Source: Parcubacteria group bacterium SW_4_49_11 (GTDB taxonomy: Bacteria; Patescibacteriota; Minisyncoccia; SW-4-49-11). Taken from it: a DNA stretch of 10,487 bases. Below, piece after piece: positions 1 through 6,180 of the stretch (position 1 is its first letter; every line of letters begins with the position of its first letter). The stretch spans positions 1,045 to 11,531 of the forward strand of contig PXOY01000033.1 of NCBI GenBank assembly GCA_003021915.1, given 5' to 3'. A program made the position numbers and the translations under genes. The notes below the pieces were generated by a model. It saw only the letters and a program-made list of their open reading frames with translations, was not told the origin of the DNA and did not search any database.

Positions 1-69
1 ATTGAATGCGGTGTTTGCGTAAGACAAACCCTTGCAAATGGAGAAGCAAATATGCCATTTTAAAACAAT

Positions 70-156
70 GCCGAGGTGGCGGAATTGGTAGACGCGCATG
101 CCTTAGGAGCATGTGCCCTTTGCGGCGTGGAGGTTCAAGTCCTCTCCTCGGTACCA
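70..156 (+). tRNA. tRNA-Leu (anticodon UAG)
   Basis: A class II tRNA with a long variable arm, decoding leucine CUA/CUN codons. The acceptor stem pairs 70-76 with 146-152 (seven pairs, the first a G-U wobble), the discriminator A is at 153 and CCA is encoded at 154-156. The anticodon stem is 97-101 with 109-113 and the seven-base loop 102-108 carries TAG at 104-106. The T-arm holds the canonical GGTTCAAGTCC. The sequence resembles bacterial tRNA-Leu throughout. No convincing -35/-10 pair is visible in 1-69 (TTGCAA at 32-37 and TATGCC at 51-56 are only 13 nt apart), so it may be processed from a longer transcript. The next gene starts 22 nt after the CCA. Confidence 0.97.
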
Positions 157-178
157 TGAACACGTAAATTCTCTTTAC

Positions 179-808
179 ATGTCTTCCTCAGAGGAGAATG
201 ACAACCATCAAAAACCGTATGCTTTTGATCCTGAGGTGCATGAGGTGGATCCGGAGGCTCTGAAAACAGAACACGAGAAGAAAGTTGAGCAACAACCGCA
301 ACCAAAAGACAAAGAAGAAAGCGGCACAACGAAAAAGGACCTAGTAATTATGAGTTTGACGGCAGTTTTGCTTCTCGTGATCGGGTTTTCCATATGGGGC
401 GTACGCGCGATCTATAAGGATCGCATGACATTTGAAGTTACGTCTTCGGGGCCAGAAGGCAACGTGAAGGTGTTTGAGTGTCCAGTGTCGCAAGAAGAGC
501 AGTTAGAGCGCTTGAACCCTGAGATAGAGGAAGAAACGGTGTCTCAAAAACGAGAGGAAGTGAAGCAGTTAGGTCAAGAACTTCAAGAGTTGCAACAACG
601 CCTTGATAACACGGACGTCGATCGCAGTTCCGAACAAGAGGTGAAAGCGTATAATCAGCTCTTAGACTCTTATCATCAAAAAAAGGATACCTATTCGCAA
701 CAGAAGGAGGAATTTGAGGATATGCGGCAAACATATAACAAAGATGTAAGGGCGTATAACGCCTTTTTGGAAAACGAGTGTGAGCTTAAGCAGACGAAAG
801 AGCAGTAA
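179..808 (+). CDS. Single-pass membrane protein with helical-hairpin outer domain, unknown function
   Basis: I do not recognise a named family. From the ATG at 179 the product has 209 residues: a hydrophilic acidic N-terminus (1-50), one membrane segment near 54-76, then about 130 residues that read as two long helices (about 106-143 and 150-200) joined by a short polar turn. Six aromatic residues fall exactly seven apart (Y158, Y165, Y172, F179, Y186, Y193), a coiled-coil heptad pattern. The only two cysteines, C101 and C201, sit at the two bases of this hairpin and could form a disulfide outside the membrane. Topology (N-terminus in) is inferred. I chose 179 because the in-frame ATG at 113 lies inside the tRNA. 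No Shine-Dalgarno sequence precedes it and no promoter separates it from tRNA-Leu, so co-transcription is likely. Confidence 0.8.
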   Translation: MSSSEENDNHQKPYAFDPEVHEVDPEALKTEHEKKVEQQPQPKDKEESGTTKKDLVIMSLTAVLLLVIGFSIWGVRAIYKDRMTFEVTSSGPEGNVKVFECPVSQEEQLERLNPEIEEETVSQKREEVKQLGQELQELQQRLDNTDVDRSSEQEVKAYNQLLDSYHQKKDTYSQQKEEFEDMRQTYNKDVRAYNAFLENECELKQTKEQ

Positions 809-862
809 TCATCGATTGATTGAGAGCGATCTGTTGTAGTCTAACGGGTATTCTGCGTTTCC

Positions 863-891
863 TTGCACATATTTGCGAGACATGCTATGCT
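863..891 (+). promoter_or_regulatory. Promoter for rpsO-pnp
   Basis: A -35 box TTGCAC (863-868), a 17-nt spacer and a -10 box TATGCT (886-891). The TG at 883-884 makes it an extended -10 (TGcTATGCT). Transcription would start near 898, giving rpsO a leader of about 36 nt. It lies in the only sizeable gap before rpsO. No clear terminator for the preceding gene was seen in 809-862. Confidence 0.7.
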
Positions 892-933
892 TGAGAAAAG
901 CCATGTCAGTAAAAAGTAATTTCGCCCCTCCTT

Positions 934-1200
934 ATGCCAGCAGATATTGATAAATCAGCAGTCATCGAGACGTATAACCTTCACGAAGAGGACACCGGTT
1001 CCACGCCGGTTCAAATTGCGATCATGACTGAACGCGTTAAAAATCTCACGCGTCATTTACAACAGAATAAGAAAGACGGGCACTCCCGTCGCGGTCTGAT
1101 TAATATTATTTCCCAACGTAAAAAGTTGCTCGCGTATTTGAAGCGTACGGATCGCGCCAAGTACGATGAAGTCGTAAAGGCGTTAAATCTGCGAGCGTAA
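934..1200 (+). CDS. rpsO: 30S ribosomal protein uS15
   Basis: Primary 16S rRNA-binding protein of the small subunit platform, binding the central domain. The 88 residues match the usual 88-89. Family motifs are visible: TGSTPVQIA near 22-30, GHSRRGL near 49-55 (the conserved loop contacting the 16S three-way junction) and SQRKKLLAYLK near 60-70. The gene has its own promoter and is followed by pnp after 48 nt with no obvious terminator, the widely conserved rpsO-pnp order. In E. coli S15 represses its own mRNA; nothing here shows the same structure. The ATG follows a pyrimidine run (CCCCTCCTT) rather than a Shine-Dalgarno sequence. A 15-codon ORF (903-950) overlaps the start in another frame. 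Confidence 0.97.
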   Translation: MPADIDKSAVIETYNLHEEDTGSTPVQIAIMTERVKNLTRHLQQNKKDGHSRRGLINIISQRKKLLAYLKRTDRAKYDEVVKALNLRA

Positions 1201-1248
1201 GCGCGGTACTCGAGGGGAAAACACAACACCAAACTAGTCTTTGACATC

Positions 1249-3309
1249 ATGGAATATCAAACATTCACATATCATTTAGGAGGAACGGAGCTTCGCGTGG
1301 AGTCCGGACGACTTGCCTCACAGGCGGACGGTTCCGCGTTGGTAACTCTGGGAGAGACTACGGTCTTGGTGACTGCTGTGATGAAGGACGAACCGGAAGA
1401 GGGGCAAGATTTCCTCCCGCTTTTTGTCGATTTTGAAGAGCGGTTTTACGCCGCAGGCAAAATTAAGGGAAGCCGCTTCATTAAACGAGAAGGAAAACCG
1501 AGTGAAGAATCGGTGCTTACCGGGCGTTTGGTCGATCGGACCATTCGCCCCTTTTTTCCAGAGGGACTTCGCAATCAAGTACAAATCGTTATTACCGTTC
1601 TGTCCGCGGATGGGGTGAATGACCCGGATGTGCCCGCGCTCTTGGGTGCCTCTGTGGCGTTGCTCACCTCGGATATTCCGTGGCACGGGCCGGTCGCCGG
1701 TATTCGTGTCGGAAAAGTGCGTGATCGTCTCGTCCTCAACCCCAGCTATGACCAACGCGAGGAAGGGAAGCTTGATCTTTTTGTCGGACTTTCTCGGCAG
1801 GGGCGCATGATTATGCTTGATGGCTCGGCCAATTTTTTGCCGAATGCTGAAGTTGCCGAAGGAATTGGCGCGGCTTCTTCCCTGTTAAAAGAACTGAATT
1901 CCTTTCAAGATACCATTGGATCCGAAGTGGCACCCGAGCCCCGTGAGGTACCGTTAGTGACGGACACTGAAGAAGACACGGCTATCCGTAAGCGGCTCGA
2001 AGGACGGTTAGACCGTCTTATTTTTGGGACAAAAACCGAGACGCAAGCGGCGCATAAAGCGCTTAAAGCCGAAATTTTAGAAGAAGTAGAGGTAGACAAA
2101 GACCGTTTGGAAGCCATCCTCGACGAAGAAGCGGAAAAGCGCTACAAAGAGCGCGTCTTAGAAGATGGAGCTCGACCGGACGGGCGAGATGTACATGAAG
2201 TACGTTCGTTATCGGGCGAAATCGACATTTTGCCGCGCACACACGGAGCCTCGATCTTTACTCGAGGACAGACGCAGTCTCTTTCTATCGTTACCTTGGG
2301 AGCTCCCGGAGAATCCCAGATTATTGACGAGATGGAAGAAGAGTATAAGAAGCGGTTCATGCATCACTATAATTTCCCTCCTTTCTCGGTGGGGGAAGTG
2401 AAGCCGATGCGAGCCCCGAGTCGACGTGAAATCGGGCACGGAGCGCTGGCCGAAAAAGCGCTTGATCCGTTAATTCCGAGTGTGGAAGAATTTCCGTACA
2501 CGATTCGCGTGGTAAGTGAGATTTTGGAGTCTAACGGGTCTTCTTCCATGGCCAGTGTATGCTCTTCGAGCATGGCGATGATGCGAGCCGGAGTGCCGAT
2601 TAAAGAGCCGGCAGCCGGGATTGCCATTGGTATTGTGGAAGACGAAGCGGGCAATTACCAACTATTAACCGACATCCAAGGCCCGGAAGACAAGTACGGG
2701 GAAATGGATCTGAAAATTGCTGGCACACGAAGTGGTATCACCGCCCTTCAGATGGATGTGAAAGGAAAAGGACTGACTCCGCATATGTTTCAAGAGGCGC
2801 TCATGAACGCGAAAGACGCGCGCCACGATATTCTTGACGTACTCGACAACGTCATCTCCGGAGCGCGCAGCAATGTTTCCGAGCATGCGCCGAAAATTTC
2901 TATGTTAACGATAGATCAGGAAAAGATCGGTGATGTCATCGGTCCCGGAGGTAAAACCATCAACAAGCTTATCTCCGAAACGGGAGTCAAAATTGATATC
3001 GAAGATGACGGTCAAGTATACGTAACCGCTGAATCTCCCGAATCCGCGCAAGAGGCCATTGAACGAGTGAAATCCCTTACCAAAGAGATTGAAGTGGGCG
3101 AAGAATTTGACGGGGAAGTTGTAAACACCACCGACTTCGGAGCATTTGTGGAGGTTATGCCGGATAAGGTGGGACTTTTGCATATTTCCGAACTCTCGTC
3201 CGAACATGTTGACAAGGTAGAAGATGTCGTTGATAATGGGGATAGAGTTCGCGTCAAAGTCAAAAAAGTCTCGGAAGACGGCAAGTTTGACCTCACCTTA
3301 CAATCGTAA
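1249..3309 (+). CDS. pnp: Polyribonucleotide nucleotidyltransferase (PNPase)
   Basis: Phosphorolytic 3'-5' exoribonuclease that trims and degrades RNA in the cytoplasm, releasing nucleoside diphosphates, and can also add tails. At 686 residues it is slightly shorter than E. coli PNPase (711). Order: first RNase PH core (about 10-145), all-helical linker (about 146-300), second RNase PH core (from GARPDGR at 307-313 to about 530), KH domain with GPGG at 565-568, and a C-terminal S1 domain (about 617-686) with DFGAFVEV. The phosphate-binding SNGSSS (428-433) and the two metal-binding aspartates of the EDxxGxMD motif (D481, D487) are intact, so it should be active. It follows rpsO closely and is probably co-transcribed. 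The ATG at 1249 gives the expected N-terminus; no Shine-Dalgarno sequence is seen. Confidence 0.98.
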   Translation: MEYQTFTYHLGGTELRVESGRLASQADGSALVTLGETTVLVTAVMKDEPEEGQDFLPLFVDFEERFYAAGKIKGSRFIKREGKPSEESVLTGRLVDRTIRPFFPEGLRNQVQIVITVLSADGVNDPDVPALLGASVALLTSDIPWHGPVAGIRVGKVRDRLVLNPSYDQREEGKLDLFVGLSRQGRMIMLDGSANFLPNAEVAEGIGAASSLLKELNSFQDTIGSEVAPEPREVPLVTDTEEDTAIRKRLEGRLDRLIFGTKTETQAAHKALKAEILEEVEVDKDRLEAILDEEAEKRYKERVLEDGARPDGRDVHEVRSLSGEIDILPRTHGASIFTRGQTQSLSIVTLGAPGESQIIDEMEEEYKKRFMHHYNFPPFSVGEVKPMRAPSRREIGHGALAEKALDPLIPSVEEFPYTIRVVSEILESNGSSSMASVCSSSMAMMRAGVPIKEPAAGIAIGIVEDEAGNYQLLTDIQGPEDKYGEMDLKIAGTRSGITALQMDVKGKGLTPHMFQEALMNAKDARHDILDVLDNVISGARSNVSEHAPKISMLTIDQEKIGDVIGPGGKTINKLISETGVKIDIEDDGQVYVTAESPESAQEAIERVKSLTKEIEVGEEFDGEVVNTTDFGAFVEVMPDKVGLLHISELSSEHVDKVEDVVDNGDRVRVKVKKVSEDGKFDLTLQS

Positions 3310-3321
3310 CCATTAAACATA

Positions 3322-4623
3322 ATGGCGGAAAAAAAACAAAAACCATCTCAAAACAGCGGAGAGCTACGTACGTTAGCGTCCGACTTGAAGCGTCTGGAAG
3401 GAAAAAACGGAGGCGAGGGTCACAAACCTCAAGCTTCGTCAAACAGTTCTGGACTGTCGGGAAATATTATGGAAGATGAAGAAGACGAACAGCTTCAAGC
3501 CGGCGCCGCCGCTCCGAAAGCGGAAGACGTAAAAGCGAAGAAGGACTCAGGGATAGATCCCGTGTCCGAAAAAAAGAAAGCAAAGAAAGAGAAAAAAGAC
3601 CCTATCGATGATCTTGACCCCGAAGAGATTAAACCGACTCAGAAAAAGAAGACAGGAGGCAAGAGGGGTAAAGATATAAAAGACACGGAACTTTCGTTGT
3701 TAGACGATGAGGATGTTGAAGAAACATCAAGTTCTATGAAAGGATCGCCGAAGGGGGAAGATCCGCTCAAAGATTTAGAAAACGCGCGCAAACAAGAAGA
3801 AAAAGAAGAAGAGAACGTTCAGCAAGGCGTAGCGTTTGAGTCTGAAAAAGAAGCAAATCCCTTCTATAAAACCGGCTGGTTTATCGGTACTCTAGCGGTA
3901 CTCGTACTCTTGGCTATCGGAGGCGGAACCTTTTTCTATCTCAATTCTTCCTCAGATTCTACCCAAACCGCTACCACTCAAAACGAAGAGAATTCTTCCG
4001 AGGGGAGTTCCCCGTCTGAATCCGAACCTTCAGAACCTCAGCCTCAAGTAGAAGGCAATCAGATTGTGGCTACGGGGGAGGTCGTACAAGTGAGCATGAG
4101 TGAGGGCGACAATATTCGCCGTGCCATTTTGGATAGCTTATCGGAGGTTGATAGTCAGTGGGTAGAAATCGTTCTTACGCAAAACAGCAGTCGCGTTTCC
4201 TTCAGCGACGAACTCGTCTCCGCCATGGAAATTACGGTTTACGGGCCGTTACAAGACAGCGTCAACGAGTATCAGCTACTGGCATACAATCAAGAAGGCG
4301 TGTATAAACTCGGTATGATTCTTGAAACGTCCTCTTCCAATGCCGAAACGTTGGTAGAAGAATGGTCCGCGAACATTCCGTTCGATATGAGTCAATTTGC
4401 GTTAGAGACCTCCTCACGCACTGTAGTCGATCCGCAGATTAATACCCGAACCATTTCTGCGAATGGCCAAGACATTACGAATTATTATTACAATTACACC
4501 GATGAGTTAAACTCCATTGACGTGGCCGGCGCGCAAAATATGGTGATGGTGTCAACATCTAAGACAGCGCAGGGAAATCTTATCCCGCAAGCTCTTCAAA
4601 ATGCTTCAAATGTGGATAACTAA
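3322..4623 (+). CDS. Membrane-anchored protein, long charged cytoplasmic tail and outer domain
   Basis: Function unknown. The 433 residues divide into a low-complexity tail of about 183 residues very rich in Lys, Glu, Asp and Ser, one membrane segment (about 186-207, starting WFIGTLAVLVLL), a Ser/Glu/Pro linker (about 208-245), and an outer globular domain of about 190 residues. The outer domain has alternating beta/alpha character with YKLGMILETSS near 330 and a YYYNYT stretch near 393. Its layout resembles a membrane-anchored protein type I associate with Parcubacteria, but this is from memory of pattern, not a search. The gene starts 12 nt after pnp and probably shares its transcript. A conserved envelope role is an inference; the charged tail could bind nucleic acid or ribosomes, which is speculative. 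Confidence 0.85.
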   Translation: MAEKKQKPSQNSGELRTLASDLKRLEGKNGGEGHKPQASSNSSGLSGNIMEDEEDEQLQAGAAAPKAEDVKAKKDSGIDPVSEKKKAKKEKKDPIDDLDPEEIKPTQKKKTGGKRGKDIKDTELSLLDDEDVEETSSSMKGSPKGEDPLKDLENARKQEEKEEENVQQGVAFESEKEANPFYKTGWFIGTLAVLVLLAIGGGTFFYLNSSSDSTQTATTQNEENSSEGSSPSESEPSEPQPQVEGNQIVATGEVVQVSMSEGDNIRRAILDSLSEVDSQWVEIVLTQNSSRVSFSDELVSAMEITVYGPLQDSVNEYQLLAYNQEGVYKLGMILETSSSNAETLVEEWSANIPFDMSQFALETSSRTVVDPQINTRTISANGQDITNYYYNYTDELNSIDVAGAQNMVMVSTSKTAQGNLIPQALQNASNVDN

Positions 4624-4676
4624 CGTTGGGAATCGTTGGCACATTTGGTATCCTAAAAGAGCAAGAAGGGTTGGAC

Positions 4677-4726
4677 AATTCAACCATGAGTATATACAAA
4701 CCAAAACAAATGCTCGTGGTTGAATT
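4677..4726. other. Stem-loop downstream of 3322-4623
   Basis: A 14-pair inverted repeat: arm 4677-4690 pairs with 4713-4726 with a single G-U wobble, around a 22-nt A-rich loop. It lies 53 nt after the preceding stop codon. No T-run follows, so it is not a standard terminator; it could protect the mRNA 3' end or belong to a non-coding RNA. Confidence 0.6.
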
Positions 4727-4865
4727 TCTCCTGCTAGTCTTGACAGAAAAAAGCAAAAACCAAAACAAATTGATAACATAACACAAAAACAAAAAACACA
4801 CCTGCACCTTGGCAAAAACAAACAGGCGCCTAAGACGGCCCAAGATTAGTTTGAGAAAACCAAAC
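4691..4865. other. CA-rich, G-poor non-coding stretch
   Basis: The + strand here is dominated by A and C (for example 4746-4803). A 14-nt direct repeat, AAACCAAAACAAAT, occurs at 4698-4711 and 4757-4770, with a related ACCAAACAAAG just before the terminator at 4866. A minus-strand reading frame of 124 codons runs through it but also crosses the terminator hairpin and the end of the previous gene, so I do not call it. TTGACA at 4740-4745 has no good -10 at the right spacing. It is probably 3' untranslated RNA, or a non-coding RNA ending at the hairpin that follows. Confidence 0.4.
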
Positions 4866-4921
4866 AAAGAAGCTACATTCCTCACAGAGCACCAGCCGGC
4901 TACAGGAATGTAGCTTCTTTT
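4866..4921 (+). terminator. Probable intrinsic terminator, 17-bp stem
   Basis: Arm 4866-4882 pairs perfectly with 4904-4920 (17 pairs) around a 21-nt loop that contains the palindrome AGCCGGCT. The 3' arm ends in CTTCTTTT, giving a T-rich tail, and the 5' arm starts with AAAGAAG, so it could act in both directions. It would end the rpsO-pnp-3322 transcript. The loop is long for a typical terminator, so a structured RNA end is an alternative. Confidence 0.7.
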
Positions 4922-4930
4922 CAATTTGTC

Positions 4931-5178
4931 ACGGTCTCGATTGACTACGGACACTGAAGCAACATTCTGTTTTCCTCCTTTTATTTATACGTGTATAGAT
5001 TCCAACTTGAAAATAGTTTTTCGATAGAAAGCCGTAAGAAACACCACGTGCTTTTTAAGTGCCCGTGAGCAGCGTTTCACCGCCGGCGGGATACTGCTAT
5101 TGGCAGTCCCCTGGAAATAGGAAGCCGATAGGCTTCCGTAAAAACCTCCGGTTTTTAAGTGCCCGTAGTAAATCGAGG
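4931..5178 (+). repeat. Composite hairpin repeat element, copy A
   Basis: An intergenic element of about 250 bp built from hairpin units. A unit runs: GCAGTCCCC-like box, GGAAATAG box, small hairpin 1, AAGAAAC or AAAAACC hairpin 2, then AAGTGNCCGT with GTAAATCGAG. Unit A1 spans about 5004-5074 and A2 5103-5178. Their AGTGCCCGT boxes lie in a 15-nt exact repeat at 5052-5066 and 5152-5166, exactly 100 nt apart. A third, opposite-facing partial unit lies at 4931-4975. The ends form an inverted repeat: 4936-4955 matches the complement of 5158-5177 at 18 of 20 positions. Hairpins: 5018-5031 and 5120-5137 (both with GATA loops), 5088-5110, and 5140-5156. Weak reading frames across it are not credible genes. 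A diverged inverted copy lies at 9979-10250. Confidence 0.75.
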
Positions 5179-5200
5179 GAAGGGAGGTTACCTTACTACT

Positions 5201-5249
5201 GTATATCAAGCCGCAAAGCTTATATATCGCGCCGTCAGGCGCATATATC
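5201..5249. repeat. 21-bp-period mini-array of ATATATC with palindromic spacers
   Basis: The heptamer GTATATC/ATATATC occurs at 5201-5207, 5222-5228 and 5243-5249, exactly 21 nt apart. Each 14-nt interval is an inverted repeat of different sequence: AAGC/GCTT around CGCAAA (5208-5221) and GCGCC/GGCGC around GTCA (5229-5242). With the flanking ATATAT arms this folds as two adjacent hairpins, each with a single unpaired C at the same place. Confidence 0.7.
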
Positions 5250-5263
5250 AATACATTTTCTTC

Positions 5264-5354
5264 TAAATACCAAATACTAACTACTAAATACTATTCACTT
5301 GCTACCTGCTACGCGCTACGTGCTACTATTCCAAATTCTATATTCTAAATTTCA
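5264..5354. repeat. Degenerate heptamer tandem array (13 units)
   Basis: Thirteen consecutive 7-nt units without a slip. Units 1-4 are TAAATAC-like, unit 5 is TATTCAC, units 6-9 are NNGCTAC (TTGCTAC, CTGCTAC, GCGCTAC, GTGCTAC) and units 10-13 are TATTCTA-like. Position 7 is C in the first nine units and A in the last four. The array is in phase with the heptamers at 5201-5249. It ends about 50 nt before the infA promoter. Confidence 0.8.
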
Positions 5355-5404
5355 GATCTTATTTTCGGCATATTTGACGTCCTGAGTTGTACATGATAAT
5401 CTTC

Positions 5405-5433
5405 TTGACAAGATATTGACTCTCGCATATAAT
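5405..5433 (+). promoter_or_regulatory. Consensus sigma-70-type promoter for the infA cluster
   Basis: TTGACA (5405-5410), a 17-nt spacer and TATAAT (5428-5433): a perfect match to the bacterial housekeeping consensus. Transcription should start near 5440, only about 9 nt before the infA ATG, so the mRNA would be almost leaderless. It drives the ribosomal protein/RNA polymerase cluster. Confidence 0.9.
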
Positions 5434-5448
5434 CAATAACAGCTTCTT

Positions 5449-5673
5449 ATGGGACAAGAAAGCGGTAAACAAGTCATCGAAAAAGAAGGTACGATCACAG
5501 AAGTACTTCCAAACACTATGTTCCGCGTAGAAACGGAAGATGGTATAGAAGTACTCGCTCACCTTTCAGGCAAAATGCGGATGTATTACATCAAAGTTTT
5601 GCCCGGAGACAACGTAACGCTTGAGTTGAGTCCCTATAATATGGAGAAAGGTAGAATTGTCAGACGCAATTAA
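5449..5673 (+). CDS. infA: Translation initiation factor IF-1
   Basis: A 74-residue single OB-fold (S1-like) protein that occupies the ribosomal A site during initiation and helps IF-2 and IF-3. The family pattern is clear: [15 protein letters not shown] (about 14-28), HLSGKMR (about 38-44), the Y-I-K...[10 protein letters not shown] strand region and the C-terminal KGRIV. Length matches the usual 72. It is the first gene of the cluster behind a perfect promoter, and rpmJ starts one base after its stop, so translation of the two is probably coupled. The start has no Shine-Dalgarno sequence; GCTTCTT precedes the ATG. secY, adk and map, often upstream of infA, are absent here. Confidence 0.97.
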   Translation: MGQESGKQVIEKEGTITEVLPNTMFRVETEDGIEVLAHLSGKMRMYYIKVLPGDNVTLELSPYNMEKGRIVRRN

Positions 5674-5674
5674 T

Positions 5675-5791
5675 ATGCATGTTCAAGCTTCAGTAAAAAA
5701 ACGGTGTCGAAGTTGTAAAGTCGTCCGTCGACGAGGGCGAGTGATGGTTATTTGCTCGGCAAGTCCCAAACATAAACAACGGCAAGGATAA
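5675..5791 (+). CDS. rpmJ: 50S ribosomal protein bL36
   Basis: A 38-residue basic protein of the large subunit that folds around one zinc ion and contacts 23S rRNA. The translation runs from [11 protein letters not shown] to PKHKQRQG, an end-to-end match to the classic family. The zinc ligands C11, C14, C27 and H33 are all present, so this is the zinc-binding (C+) form. It starts 1 nt after infA and ends 9 nt before rpsM, fitting the common infA-rpmJ-rpsM order. Being under 60 codons, it is easily missed by gene finders with a length cut-off. Confidence 0.97.
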   Translation: MHVQASVKKRCRSCKVVRRRGRVMVICSASPKHKQRQG

Positions 5792-5800
5792 TCGACGTGT

Positions 5801-6166
5801 ATGATTCGTATTGCGGGTGTTAACATTCCGGAAAATAAGAACATCGATATAGCTCTAACGCATATTTATGGTATCGGCCACTCCCGAGCGCAAGAAATTT
5901 TAAATAGCGTTCAGATTGACCATAAACGCGACGCCTCCGGACTTACCAAAGAAGAGATTAACACGCTTAAGGAATATATCGATAAAAATTATCAGATAGA
6001 AGGAGATTTGCGCCGAGAAATCTCCTACAACATCCAACGACTCAAAGAAATCGGTTCATATCGGGGGACCCGACACAGCAAAGGGTTGCCAATGACAGGG
6101 CGCACAAAGTCGAACAGCCAAACGCGACGGAGAAAGAAAGGCTCGGCACGTGTAGCTGAGAAGTAA
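5801..6166 (+). CDS. rpsM: 30S ribosomal protein uS13
   Basis: Head protein of the small subunit; it forms intersubunit bridges with the 50S and its C-terminal tail reaches the P-site tRNA. The 121 residues are typical. Visible motifs: IRIAGVNIPENKNIDIALTH at the start, YGIGHSRAQEIL, the helical DLRREI..NI.RL..IGSYRG.RH..GLP region (about 68-100) and a very basic tail from GRTKSN. The usual GQRTKTN is one residue shorter (GRTKSN), a small tail variation. It follows rpmJ by 9 nt. AAGGA upstream lies 12 nt away, too far for a standard ribosome binding site. Confidence 0.97.
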   Translation: MIRIAGVNIPENKNIDIALTHIYGIGHSRAQEILNSVQIDHKRDASGLTKEEINTLKEYIDKNYQIEGDLRREISYNIQRLKEIGSYRGTRHSKGLPMTGRTKSNSQTRRRKKGSARVAEK

Positions 6167-6180
6167 GTAGTATATAGGTT

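Noticed and set aside
32-56. tRNA-Leu promoter TTGCAA/TATGCC
   Set aside because: The 13-nt spacing is too short for a functional sigma-70-type promoter.
134-156. Phage or element attachment site at the tRNA-Leu 3' end
   Set aside because: No second copy of the tRNA 3' end and no integrase gene in the window.
113-178. Upstream in-frame ATG extending the first protein by 22 residues
   Set aside because: It lies inside tRNA-Leu, whose full cloverleaf and CCA run to 156; the ATG at 179 gives a sensible N-terminus.
1318-1755. Minus-strand ORF of 145 codons inside pnp
   Set aside because: Lies entirely within the conserved first RNase PH domain of PNPase.
4626-4675. TTGG boxes roughly 10 nt apart just after the 4623 stop
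   Set aside because: Only three or four copies of a 4-mer with uneven spacing; chance is likely.
4580-4954. Minus-strand ORF of 124 codons, partly hydrophobic
   Set aside because: It crosses the end of the preceding gene, the 17-bp terminator hairpin and the repeat boundary; its apparent hydrophobicity comes from the T/G-rich complement of a CA-rich stretch.
4985-5280. Short ORFs on both strands across the repeat region
   Set aside because: The sequence is explained by hairpin repeat units and palindromes; the proteins have no recognisable pattern.
5201-5354. CRISPR array
   Set aside because: Repeats are 7 nt, spacers are palindromic or absent and no cas gene is present.
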